Of a stretch of DNA of 64,000 nucleotides, positions 48,136-60,305 are shown piece by piece; within the stretch, counting starts at the first letter, position 1; every line of letters starts with the position of its first letter. Where the stretch lies: contig WFMF01000293.1 of assembly GCA_011033025.1 (NCBI GenBank), positions 124,001-188,000 of the forward strand. Reading direction: 5' to 3'. Below the pieces are notes generated by a model that ran no database searches, was not told the origin of the DNA, and saw only the letters and a program-made list of their open reading frames with translations. Source of the DNA: Beroe forskalii (Eukaryota > Ctenophora > Nuda > Beroida > Beroidae). The translations under genes were made by a program, and so were the position numbers.

Positions 48136-51100
48136 GCCGTTTATATCGGAAAAGGACGCTTAGTGACATTAAGAAGTATAATGTTAATCGCCCAAGGTCT
48201 ATACTTTATTTATTTTAAACTATTTTACACTAACAGCGCAAGACCCAAAGTAGAACACATGATCATATTTAATGAGAACCTAGGCATTTGTACATGTTAG
48301 TAGTCGCGTGTTTCTTGTTAATGTTACACTTCCTTATCAAAGGCCTAAGGCCACGTCTCTGACAGCATCTCAAGATCTCGTTTTCTTGTGTGGACAATTT
48401 GAATTAATATGCTTTAAGACCTTAAAGAGTCCGCTAAGTTAAATAGACCCGTAAAGTGTTTCGCGTAAAGCGAGGAGTTCAGACTGCAAGTGTAGAGGCA
48501 ACTCAGTGGATCGGTGACCGTCTCGACAGCCTCGTCCCTGATCACAAAGGAACACGAGGCCGAACCACCCCAAACGCGCCCTGATTAGATATCCAATAGC
48601 TTTAGACCCCCTACTTTGTCATTGGAATCCGGACTGCCTTCCCAGTTTGTTACTCCTGGTTACATGGCCTCAATCGCGTGCGTGTGCACTTTGTCCGAGA
48701 GAAGCAAACGTTCTGCTTTGCATCAGGATAGAGGAGTCGCGCGTGCGTGAGGGAAGGCCGGGTGACGAGGGGTAATCGGGTAGCAGTACGGAGACTAGAT
48801 CAAAATGTCCATATCGTTACTAGACCTGGAGCGCTATTCACACAGAGCATTGGAAACCGGAGCACTAAAACCCTGAGCTTACCGATGAAACAATAGTTAA
48901 GTCATAACTAATTAACACCCTGAACCACCAACCTGTTTTGTTTATTACATATGGAGCTACGATGCCGGTTCTTTTTGATCGGGGGAGGCAGTCGTGCGAT
49001 TAGCTGAGTTGCAGGAAATCGAACTCCTTAGTTTCTTTAATTATAACAGATCTAATTGGAAGGCTTTTCATCCGGCCTTATAATGCCTCGTCATCAGTAA
49101 GTTAAACGCGTTTTCTTATAATATTTAATCCGTGATAATCATTAGTTTAATCTAAAGTAAGCGAATAACTTTTTCTATCATCTTTCGTTTTGTAGATCAC
49201 GCATCGTAAGTTATTAGTATAACATTAAGCGATACTGAATTTGTCAATTAGCTACGAGGTCATGAAAGTCATTTCTTTTGGTTCGCTTAGCACGCTACAT
49301 ATTTCTAAATAGCCATTCAAATATGCATTAATTCGTCATAATAATGAGCTTACCCAATCACACTCACATGAAAGAGCTGAGTTAGTAGCAGCTGCAGTCA
49401 TACAAGTGAGTTTTAATTTCATTACTATAAACTGAAGCCAATTAACAAGTTTTATGTATAGAAACAATAAATAAGTTCACAGTCAAATTATAATGTACGA
49501 ATACAAGTTATTCTAGCTTATTAAATAAATCTTGTTGGTAATTATCTAAATCTAGTTTACTGTTATACCAGTTCTATTTCTAATTCAACATCACAATTAT
49601 TATTGTAATTCAATTAGAATATGAAAACAGTATTGATATTTACCACCCCATGTTACGGGACCTATTTTGTGCGCGCGAACAAATGGGAACCGGTAACATG
49701 GGAGTTAGTAGTTTTAGATATGACGTAAATGAAATTTGAAAGTATATTCTCAGCTTGGATTGGCAGCGTGCACATTTCAGTTCCTAGTATAAGATGAAAA
49801 AGTGAGAATTGATTAAACTCAAGAAATCATTTTTTGAAATTTGGAATAGAAAGAAAGAAAATTAAGTATAGATTGATGTAGTTAAACCGAATATGACATG
49901 AGAAAAAAGATGTTGAGTAAAATGTAAAACAGACTCCGTTGCAAGAGTAGAAATGTATAACAGGATGATATGAGATTATGATGATTTAAGAGATGTATAG
50001 ATTAATTGAGATTTTTGAAGAGCAAATTGGGTTAAACGGTTCTAAAAATTGTCTCGTGAATAAATTCACGAGACATATTGACGCAGACGTCCACTGTTGT
50101 TATGATGAGAAAATTTGCCGGCGCAACAGTAGAAAATGAAGCACGATCTGCCGACATACGTTAATAGGGTGAACATAGAAGTTGATAAAGTTCAGGATTT
50201 TTAAAGTTTACTAGATATGAAGTGATATGGATGAGAGTTACAGAAGAGATGGGGTTATATGAGGATAAGGAATTCTAATTTTTGTGAGACAGTGATAGCT
50301 TTCGGCAGACTACAGGCAACAGTATCACCCCAGTTTTGCCTGGCTGGTTGAAGTGGTACTGAGTCTGACGAATCGTGATCTGTGTTACGAAAATTATGGT
50401 GCGCACCTTTTCCACTGAAAGAAATGAAATGGGGTAAATGAGAGTATGAGTTGAAATATTATTGATTTGAAATGGGAAATATTATGATGTGAAACGGGAG
50501 ATATTATTTGAAATCGAGTTGATTTGAAGTGGGGAATATGATGTGAAATGGGTATAAGGTTTGAGTAATCGAGTCTATTGGGGATTGCAACGGAGATCTG
50601 ATGAAAGTTATTACGACGAAGTAAAGTAATGATACACAGAGTGAAAATAAGAAACATATGATGATATGAAATATACGAAGAACAGAGAGTAATGGGTATG
50701 GACGGTATCATGACGGCGAACAGTGTCGCCATTAAGCAAGGGAAGCCATGTGCACTGGTTACCCAGAAGCGGCTTTGTTCGGCGTTACGTTATGCTACAA
50801 TCGACGACTTAATTTCTTTGACTGGTACGTACGTGATTGAACATACTCGCGCGCTTAACTACAACTGTAAAGTCGGAAAACTAGCAATAGATGGAAGACC
50901 TTTTTTAATGAAGCCGCGAAATTGACATATGACAGACTACTGAATAGCCTATATATCTTACTTACCTATTTACTAACTTACTTCAACTACATTATCTTCT
51001 AACTGACAAACTAACATACAGACTAAACAACTAAACTACCTACTTTATCCTTACTAACTGACTATTACTGATTGACTCATTAACTTTCCGACACTTAGTG

Positions 51101-51420
51101 ACCTAACCTCATCACTGATACAACGATTTACTTAGTTAACATGATGAGTAACCCAGTACCTAGGTAATAATTAACAGACTCTAACTAATCATTTAAGCTA
51201 GAACTTTATTACTTGAATATCCAACTCCTTTTACTTTACCAACTTAATTGGTTACATGATTGTTTACATAATTGATGACCGATTTACGACTGACTCAAGT
51301 ATTGACTTAAGGACTTACTGAATTACTTACCACACTAGGTAATTAAGTAATACCTAACTTACTCATACTCATTACTCTCATTATAATTCTAATAATAAAA
51401 TGAATGATGACAATTGATAA
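48136..51420 (+). other. Left interior of the LTR-like element, no recognised gene
   Basis: GC-richer patch at 48470-48780, candidate primer binding site near 48953, then AT-rich sequence. The longest plausible frame (50692-50925, 77 aa) shows no domain. 50940-51400 is a cryptically simple stretch of actaactta/cttacctatt-type words, poor in G on the plus strand. No gag or pol signature was seen in any frame. Confidence 0.45.
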
Positions 51421-51504
51421 AGCAGAATGACGATAACAGGTGCGATACTTGTCTTACAGTTTAGTGGGACGGATTTTCAATTCTCGTCGTAGCAGCAACA
51501 ATTG

Positions 51505-51870
51505 AGATTGAAATTGAGATTAAAATTGAGATTGAAATTAAGATTGAAATTAAGATTGAGATTGAGATTGAGATTGAGATTGAAATTGAGATTGAAATTG
51601 AGATTGAAATTGAGATTGAAATTGAGATTGAAATTGAGATTGAAATTGAGATTGAAATTGAGATTGAAATTGAGATTGAAATTAAGATTGAAATTAAGAT
51701 TGAGATTGAGATTGAGATTGAGATTGAAATTGAGATTGAAATTGAGATTGAAATTGAGATTGAAATTGAGATTGAAATTGAGATTGAAATTGAGATTGAA
51801 ATTGAGATTGAAATTGAGATTGAAATTGAGATTGAAATTGAGATTGAAATTGAGATTGAAATTGAGATAG
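51505..51870 (+). repeat. Hexamer/12-mer array (ATTGAGATTGAA)
   Basis: Uninterrupted units of attgag and attgaa alternate, with a few attaag and runs of attgag. Frames on both strands (Leu-Arg/Lys on plus, Ile-Ser and Asn-Leu on minus) are repeat artefacts. Confidence 0.95.
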
Positions 51871-52039
51871 ATTGATATTGATATTGAAATGGATATCGAC
51901 ATAGCAATACCATTGAAATTCACTTTGATTTTGAAATTAGCTGTGATGAAGAGTGTAGAAAGTAAGGATAAAACCTAATAGGCGAGGAGAGCTGTGAAGT
52001 GGATATGTGAAGATGACTCAAACACTGAAACAGAGGTTA

Positions 52040-52385
52040 CGATATAGGTTTACAAAGATTACGACATACTGACATAGGGTTACAGAGGTTACGACATACT
52101 GACATAGGGTTACCGAGGTTACGACGTACTGACATAGGTTTACAGAGGTTCCGACGTACTGACATAGGTTTACAGAGGTTGCGACATACTGACGTAGGGT
52201 TACCGAGGTTGCGACACACTTACATAGGGTTACCGAGGTTACGACGTACTGACATAGGTTCACAGAGGTTACGACGTACTGACATAGGTTCACAGAGGTT
52301 GCGACATACTGACATAGGTTTACAGAGGTTACGACATACTGACATAGGGTTACCGAGGTTACGACAAAGGTCACGACAAAGGTCA
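52040..52385 (+). repeat. 30-bp tandem repeat (GACATAGGTTTACAGAGGTTACGACATACT)
   Basis: Eleven or so units with limited substitution: ggtttacag/gggttaccg alternation and acgacgtact/gcgacatact variants. It ends in two short aaggtcacgac units. Reading frames across it are artefacts of the 30-bp period. Confidence 0.9.
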
Positions 52386-53540
52386 CGACACAGATTTTTA
52401 CCACAAGAAGTGACGAGAGACGTATGAAGAGTGAGAAACGACAACGTGTTAGAAAAGGTCCCTGGGCCAATAATAACGGCACCATTTTCTGAAAATTCAG
52501 TTATTCCACTGTTTTTATAGTAAACTGAGTACCGAGATAAAGAACTGACGGGATACGTGACGCTGTCAATGCCAACTCCAACGTTATGAATCAAATGATG
52601 AATTAAATGATGATTGAAATGATCTTAACATGATAATCTAAACGACAAATATTTGGCTATGCAATAAATTGCACTATAAAAAGGAACGTGAGAAAAACGT
52701 TGAGCCCGCCAACTGAAGTGTTTTTAATAATTGAATTAAAGTCCGAGAACTATATTTTAACATTAACCTTAATTCATAGGAAAATAATAGCAACACTATT
52801 GAGTAATTTAACATTAATTAAGTATTTTAATGACGTATACTGAAGACACTGTTAGGCTACCCAGAAGTGTGAAATAAATCATGCCGAACCATCGGTATCA
52901 GAAATTCGATTTAGACGCCAAGTAAAGGTGTAGTCATGGAGAAAGTTCTTACAGACATGAATAAGATTGTGCAGAAGCCAATTAACTAGTTATCCGGAAG
53001 AACTATTTATCCTTGTAGAGAAGGCAAATCCATAAATCAAGTCAGTCACCAGAATAAGTAGCCTGTTACTCTTTGTTTTTCCAGCCTTGGCTGTTCTTTT
53101 CATCTTCTGAGTCCTCATCACTTAGGGCCTGAGTGTTATCTAAGTGTCCCACTCAGTTTGGATCCCAGATGGCTGAGTGGAAAAGAGGGGGTGTTTCCGA
53201 CTTGCGCTGGTAGTGATCCAGTCACCTGCTACGTCTAGTGTGGGAAGCGGGTGCCCCTCCGATGCTCACCTGGCTGCGTACCGATTTGGGCTTAACTGTG
53301 TCCCATGCGTGGGGCATGCGTAGGCCAGGGGACAACATCAGCCCTATCCATTTCTTCCAGGTCTTCGTGTGTTTTTGTTGCTTTCACCATGATTGATGAT
53401 CCTTCAAGTATTTAATTTGGTGCCCCCTTTTTAGTATCCTTTCATCTCCAATGAACATTCTTTACAGCGTTCCTCGTCAATAGTTCTATCATTGACTGAA
53501 GATAAGAGAGTTAGACGCATCTCATAGTATGTTAGTTTAG
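52386..53540. other. Interior stretch with a possible tRNA-like SINE
   Basis: Near 53168-53400 'agatggctgagtgg' fits an RNA polymerase III box A, and the stretch up to aggggacaacatcagcc is GC-richer than its surroundings, suggesting a SINE; box B is weak. No gene is seen. Confidence 0.3.
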
Positions 53541-53559
53541 TAAGGATTTAAGTTAAGTA

Positions 53560-55371
53560 ATAAGTAAGGTTGAGTTGAGTTAGACTAATGTAAGTTAGGT
53601 TAAGATGAGTTAAGCCGAGTAAAGTTGAGTTGAGTTGAGTTAGGCGGAGTTTAGTTGAGTTAAGTTGAGTTAATTTGAGTTAAGATGAGTTAAGTTGAGT
53701 TAAGTTGAGTTAAGTTGAGTTAAGTTGAGTTAAGTTGAGTTAAGTTGAGTTAAGTTGAGTTACGTTGAGTTAAGTTAAGTTTATTTGAGTTAAGTTGAGT
53801 TAAGTTAAGATAAGTTAAGTTAAGTGTAGGCTAAGTTAGGTTAAGTTAGGTTAAGTTAGGTTACTTTGAGTTGAGTTAAGTTAATTTAAGTTAAGTTTAT
53901 TTCAGTTAAGTTAAGCTGAGGTATATTAAGTTAAATTAGGTTAATTTGAGTCAAGTTGAGTTAAGTTAAGTTAGGTTAAGTTAAGTTGAGGTTGGAGTAA
54001 AGTTGAGTTAAGTTGAGTTAAGTTGAGTTAAGTTGAGTTAAGTTGAGTAAAGTTGAGTTAAGTTGAGTTAAGTTGAGTTTAGTTGAGTTAAGCTGAGTTA
54101 AGTTGAGTTAAATGGAGTTAAGTTGAGTAAAGTTGGGTTAAGTTGAGTTTAGTTGAGTTTAGTTGAGTTTAGTTGAGTTAATTTGAGTTAAGTGGAGTTA
54201 AGTTGAGTTAAGTTGAGTTAAGTTGAGTTAAGTTGAGTTATGTTGAGTAAAGCTGGGTTAAGCTGAGTTAAGTTAAGTTAAGTTGAGAAAGTTAAGTTGT
54301 TGAGTTGAGTTTCTGAGAGTTGAGTTAAGTTGAGTTAAATGGAGTTAAGTTGAGTAAAGTTGAGTTAAGTTGAGTTAAGTTAAGTTAATTTGAGTTAAGA
54401 TGAGTTAAGTTGAGTTAAGTTGAGTTAAGTTGAGTTAAATGGAGTTAAGTTGAGTAAAGTTGAGTTAAGTTGAGTTGAGTTAATTTGAGTTAAGATGAGT
54501 TAAGTTGAGTTAAGTTGAGTTAAGTTGAGTTAAGTTGAGTTAAGTTGAGTTAAGTTGAGTTAAGTTGAGTTACGTTGAGTTAAGTTGAGTTTAGTTGAGT
54601 TTAGTTGAGTTTAGTTGAGTTAATTTGAGTTAAGTGGAGTTAAGTTGAGTTAAGTTGAGTTAAGTTGAGTTAAGTTGAGTTAAGTTGAGTTAAATGGAGT
54701 TAAGTTGAGTAAAGTTGGGTTAAGTTGAGTTAAGTTGAGTTAAGTTGAGTTAAGTTGAGTTAAGTTGAGTAAAGTTGAGTTAAGTTGAGTTAAGTTGAGT
54801 TAAGTTGAGTTAAGTTGAGTTAAGTTGAGTTAAGTTGAGTTGAGTTGAGTTAAGTAGAGTAAAGGTGAGTTAAGTTGAGTTACGTTGACTTACGTTGAGT
54901 TGAGTTGAGTTAAATTGAGTTAGGTTGAGTAAAGTTGAGTAAAGTTGAGTTATTAAGTTAAGTTAAGTCGAGTTAGGGTAAGTTAGGTTGAGTTAAGTTG
55001 AGTTAAGCTGAGTCAAGTTGAGATAAGTTGAGTTAAGTTTAGTTAAGTTGAGTTTAGTTGAGTTGAGTTGAGTAGAGTTAAGTTGAGTTAAATCGAGTTG
55101 AGTCTAGTTAAGTTAGGCTGAATTAAGTTGATTTAAGTTGAGTTAAGTTTAGTTAAGCTGAGTTAAATTGAGTTAAAATGAGTTAAGTTGAGTAAAGTAA
55201 GTTGAGTTAAGTTTCAGAGTCAAGTTGAGTTAAATTGAATTAAATTGAGTTAGGTTAAGTTAGGCTAAGTTAGGTTAATTTAGGTTAAGTGGAGTTCAAT
55301 TAGGTTGAGTTAAGTTAAGTTAAGTTGAGTGGTTAAGAAAAAAAAAAGAGTTAAGTTAAGAGTTAAGTTAA
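53560..55371 (+). repeat. 10-bp satellite (GTTGAGTTAA), ~1.8 kb
   Basis: The core unit is gttgagttaa with point variants (gttgagtaaa, gttgagttta, atggagttaa) and longer higher-order duplications, e.g. aaatggagttaagttgagta recurs near 54115, 54335, 54438 and 54693. The right end grades into agttaagttaag units. Almost no C on the plus strand. Confidence 0.95.
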
Positions 55372-57205
55372 AGGGGTTCTCTGCTCCAGAAAAAGTGCTA
55401 TTTTTCATGATCTAATTTATTAATTATTTCTGTAACAATAATCATGGTGAAATTCCCATGTTTCTAGGTGCCTCCTATTGCGAGATATCGCACCTTTATG
55501 TTACGGTGCGATGACGTCACTACTGCACCAGACCGCAACTGACTGCTATGCGCGCTATTAAAATACGTGATGAAATTGGTATTTCCCACATTACTTTTAT
55601 TGTTTGCTTCAATCTTAGTTTTCTTATTTTCTTTTTAAATGATTTTTTGCTGATTAGATATGTTAGTTAATTGATACACTCAACTATTTATGGATTCATT
55701 TTGGGACAATAGGATGGGAAATGAGCCCATCTTGCCTGCAGTAAATTCTGACAGTTTTCATTGTGAAATCAGTACTTTAAGGCATCAGAACAAAGAGATA
55801 CCTTCACTCACCCCCTTATTTGATCTGACTTCAGTTCATTCTGAAAGTAAAACTCGTCACTCTTCAGTAGCGATTTACTCTAAGTTCCTTCTTACCGTAA
55901 TACCGGTCGACCAGTTCAATTATATTTTGACTGTTCAGTCCGACTAAAATTCACTTTTTAACAAGTTTTGACAAGTTTCAGTTCTGAAAAGAGTGCAATG
56001 TAGGACCTGTCCTCTCTAACACCGAACACTCTGGCTCATGAATTCATGAAAATAGTCCCGGTTTAAACAAGTTTTATACTCTGACACAAGTCCACTCCGG
56101 TCTTATCTTACCGACTATAGTACATGTTCACTCTGAATCTATATTGATTCCCATTCTAGCCGATTCCGAAGTAGGTTCATTGTTTCTTCTAACACCAGTT
56201 CACTCTAACAACAGTAAACGACCGGGTTAAAGTTCGTAGCCGAGGCCGAGTTTGCGTTGTTTTATGACTTACGCCAGTCTACTCTAACATCAATTCAATC
56301 TGACACTAGTCCGGATTCAAACAACAGCTCAGTGATCACTCGGACACCAATTCACTGATCACTCTGACACCATTCCTGATTCCAACATCAGTTCAGTGTT
56401 GGACTTCCGACTGGTGCCAGAGTGAATAAGTGCGAGAGTGGCTCTGACACTAATTCACCCTGACACCAGTCTGGATTCCAACAACCTTCAGTGTTCACTC
56501 AGTTGCTTTGACAACAGTTCACTCTGACTCAAGTCCGGATTCCAACAAGCGATCAGTGTTCACTCAAATGACAAAAGTTCATTTTGACACCAGTCTGGAT
56601 TCCAACAACCATTCAAACAAGAGTGTAAACTCTGACAACAGTTCCCTCTAACATCAGTCCGGAATCTGGATTCCAGCAACAGTTCATAAGACTATTTGGT
56701 TTACTCTGATATCTTTTCACTGTTCATTGTCCATGTAGAAGTGCGTTACTATACCTATGTTAATATTACTGTGAATATGCATTATGATTTGTACGTAGTA
56801 ATAGTATCAATTATCATATTTAGTCAATCATGATGAATTAAACCGCTTCAAAATGTATAATTTGGAAAATCATCCAAAACCTAAGGTGAAAGTAGTAAAT
56901 TCCGTCCATGAACTAGGATGAAATACTATATAAGCATGCTAAAAGCTTAACAATTTCACCAGATTTCACACCTATTTCCCACTACAATAGTACAATAAGC
57001 TGTTTCACCTGTAATATAACACTGCGCGACAACATGTTGGTGCTGGAGTGACGTCATCGCGCTAAATTTTTAAACCGCAATAACTCATGAAATAATAAAG
57101 ATAGAGGATGGGGATTTCAACATTTTATTACGTGTAAGGTGAGATATGATAAAATCATAATGATTTCAATTTCATATAAAGTCAATTCTATACCAGAGAA
57201 CCCCT
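55372..57205. mobile_element. 1834-bp DNA element with TTAA target duplication (Kolobok/piggyBac-like)
   Basis: The ends AGGGGTTCTCTG..CAGAGAACCCCT are inverted; TTAA is at 55368-55371 and 57206-57209. Outer sequence on both sides is agttaagttaag satellite, so the insertion site is exact. Subterminal parts share gatgacgtcac/gtgacgtcatc. The interior has a ~45-bp degenerate tandem (cactctgacaccagtccgga, then ttccaacaac) at 56030-56700. One 85-aa frame (55690-55947) has no transposase features; the element is judged non-autonomous. Confidence 0.8.
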
Positions 57206-57670
57206 TTAAGAGTTAAGTTAAGAGTTAAGTTAAGAGTTAAGTTAAGAGTTAAGTTAAGAGTTAAGTTAAGAGTTAAGTTAAAAGTTAAGTTAAGAGTTAA
57301 GTTAAAAGTTAAGTAAGAGTTAAGTTAAGAGTTAAGTTAAGATTTAAGTTAAGAGTTTAGTTAAGAGTTAAGTTAAAAGTTAATTAAGGGTTAAGTTAAG
57401 AGTTAAGTTAAGAGTTAAGTTGAGAGTTTAGTTAAGAGTTAAGTTAAAAGTAAGTAAGAGCTTAGTTAAGAGTTAAGTTAAAAGTTAAGTTAAGAGTTAA
57501 GTTAAGAGTTAAGTTAAGAGTTAGGTCAAGAGTTAAGTTAAGAGTTAAGTTAAGAGTTAAGTTAAGAGTTGAGTTAAGAGTTAAGTTAAGAGTTAAGTTA
57601 AGAGTTAAGTTAAGAGTTAAGTTAATATAAGTTAAGTTAAGGTAAGTTAAGTTGAGTTAAGTTAAGTTAA
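57206..57670 (+). repeat. 12-bp satellite (AGTTAAGTTAAG)
   Basis: Continuation of the satellite beyond the TTAA element; about 38 units with a few agttaagttaaa and agtaag slips. The 3' end merges into gttgagttaag units. Confidence 0.95.
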
Positions 57671-60294
57671 GTCAAGTTGAGTCGAGATTGCTGTTAAAAA
57701 GGAACTTATATCATTGTGATACCCTTGTTATGGTCCGGAATCCTTTAAAAAATCTATCAGAGTCATAAGTATAAATAGAAATGGGAGATAAATAAAGGCT
57801 TGAGAAAATCTAGTTGATGTCAAGATATAATATCAGGAGTTACCTGTATGCAGCAAGCGTAGATAATCTTGTGGACGGAGGTTAAGTTGGGGTTAGAAGC
57901 CAAGAGAACCCATACCTCTGCATAGAATCGATAAGTTTCTACGGGCATCTCTTATCAGAACATGGAATAACCTGTATCGAGTAAGAATTAGAATTAACTC
58001 AAAATCTCCCAAGGAAGAGCGGTCCTACTTGGGAGTCTAAGGGTTCTATAATGTGAAGTTAGTAAGAGTGAGCTCATTATTGGCACGTCTAGGAAGAAGT
58101 TTATGAACAACAAGGGTTATTGCAGCGCCCAATGTAAGCACAAGAAGTGAATAACTCTGTTCTCACCCGTGATGATTAAGATGTGGGATAGTCGAATCGT
58201 CCTCAGAATGAGATACCAAAGCCATCGGGAACTGCTTAAAATTAGAACGATACAGTCCCAGGGGAATATGATACCACTAACGTCGATAACACCAGTCATC
58301 CAGTAGGGATTCATGGGGACAGTAATGAAAGGCAGTCCAGCAAGACCATCCTACAGAAGGAGCCCCTCGTATGTCCATCTGTAATTACTACCTTACAAAG
58401 TAAAATGATTTAGTTATAGAAAGTTAACATGGAAAATCATGTCAAAGTATTTAACTAATATGTATTGTAATATCAACCAAGGATTTTGAAAGCAGTTTAT
58501 AAAACTTTATGAAACTAATAGTAGAATAATTAGACCAAGTGAGTTAACCTCTACATTCTTAAATCTACTTGAAGTTAGATAACAAGTTGTAAACCTGGCT
58601 TGATTAACTCGAAAATTACAAACAGTTAATTACAAACAGCTAATTACAAACAGTTAATTAAAAACAGTTAATTAGAAACAGTTAATAAGAAACAGTTAAT
58701 TTACAAATGAGTAAAGAAATGTGAATGCAATAAGGCATTAGTAATGACTGCAGCTGCCTAGCTCAAGGATGTCAAAATACCTCATATTCCATGAATAAGT
58801 TATTAATTATTCAAGCATCATCTTGTCTGCAATAGATACAATAGATCATTTCATGTCATTTCTATACCATCAATAACATGTAAAAGCAAACAGGAAATAT
58901 AATACATATTTAGGAATATTGACTTAATCATGACATTATAATATTTCTTGCTTATAAAAGCTAATATGAGTTACAACGAGAATTAAAATACTTGCTAATA
59001 TGGGTATGATGCTAACTTCCATAACTCTATCATAATGAGTGAAAAAGAAGTGTAATTATTATCATTAGCAGCCATTTTTTACCGGTCCGTTAAACCCGTC
59101 AGACACATCATGATAGTAAATAATTAATGATACCCCCAAAAGTTGATCATAGGGCCAATTTGTTGCTTAGAGGTCTATCGTCCCAGTAGAGCTTTTATTT
59201 ACATTGTGAATAGGTATTAAACCCTTTGAGTCTCTGATTAGGTACTTCAGTTTGCTGATAATGTCTTTAGTGACATAATCTGTATTTCTTATTGAATTTG
59301 CTCACCTTATTACTTTAAGACCATTGACTTAAGTTCATTTGTTACTGAATAATTAAGCACAATCGATATAAGGTAAATAATCAACTTTTTCCGCAGTTAC
59401 CAAGATTTGTGGTTGACAGAAGTTATGTGGAAGAGCTGCGTCAACTGCTGGGGTTGCCTGCAAGAAGTGAACATCTACCAGTTCCATGCTGCCGAAGACA
59501 TCAACGGTAAGAACAAGCTCTAACAAGGCTAATAAGCTACAGTACCTGGAGAAACATACTGCACCCCCAACAACAACATGATGCATGGAGTTGGCCGAGT
59601 CACCAGCAATACCATCACTGGAGAGAGCAAGCTGAGCCCCAGTACCATCATTGGGATGAGTTATCCACGAGACAGTCCAATAACAGGAGGGAACAACCTC
59701 AGCCACTACCTCGGCATCGGAGACAATCATCTGAACACCAAAGGGACTACCATTGGAGACAGTCATATGGACAGCCACCATACAATCAATTTAGGGACAC
59801 ACATCACCAGCAATCCAATCGTTGGTGGGATCTACCTTCCCAACAAAACCATCATGGGAGAGGACGCTGGCAATGCCTAAATATCCCCCCACATCAGGAT
59901 CATCGGTGGCCACAACCTGAACAATACCAACAGTGGAGAGACTATGGGTATGACCAACAGTAGATCATCAGAGTTTCTGCTTATGAGAGCATTGGCGAAA
60001 CAGGACTGAGAGCAAGACATAACACTGTGAACTTTAACAATGCCATATCAGGCAGATTACTTTCCTCAGTTAGTTTCATTATATTTGGTGAAAGAACTAT
60101 AATTATATTAATAAATAACTTTATTAATGAATAACTTGACCAAAGTAAAACAATTGATATTTGAACATTGATCAATATAACAGATGGATAGCTTTATATT
60201 GTAAGTGAGTCTTAGATATCTTAGTAAAGAGCCTATAACAGTATAACTATTGATGGATAACCAGTAACTAGATTCTGGGACAGAATCTTACGCT
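57671..60294. other. Right interior of the LTR-like element, no intact gene
   Basis: Largely AT-rich. At 58620-58700 ttacaaacagttaa is repeated in tandem about six times. At 59578-59880 a 100-codon plus-strand frame is made of a degenerate ~33-bp repeat around accatcattggagaca (words like TIIG, ITGG); it does not resemble a known protein and is better read as a decayed repeat. No reverse transcriptase, integrase or capsid motif was seen. Confidence 0.4.
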
Positions 60295-60305
60295 AAGGAG
60301 GGAGA
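60295..60305 (+). promoter_or_regulatory. Polypurine tract before the 3' repeat
   Basis: AAGGAGGGAGA immediately precedes TGTGGGAG of the second terminal repeat, the position and composition expected for the plus-strand primer of an LTR retrotransposon. Confidence 0.6.

Noticed and set aside
51461-51923. Frames encoding (Ile-Ser)n, (Asn-Leu)n and (Leu-Arg/Lys)n
   Set aside because: Pure consequences of the ATTGAG/ATTGAA array on both strands.
52018-52594. Several overlapping frames on both strands across the 30-bp repeat
   Set aside because: The 30-bp period keeps all frames open; no domain, and strand-equal.
59353-59781. 142-aa minus-strand frame near the end of the LTR-like interior
   Set aside because: It lies opposite a degenerate repeat that keeps both strands open; no domain features.
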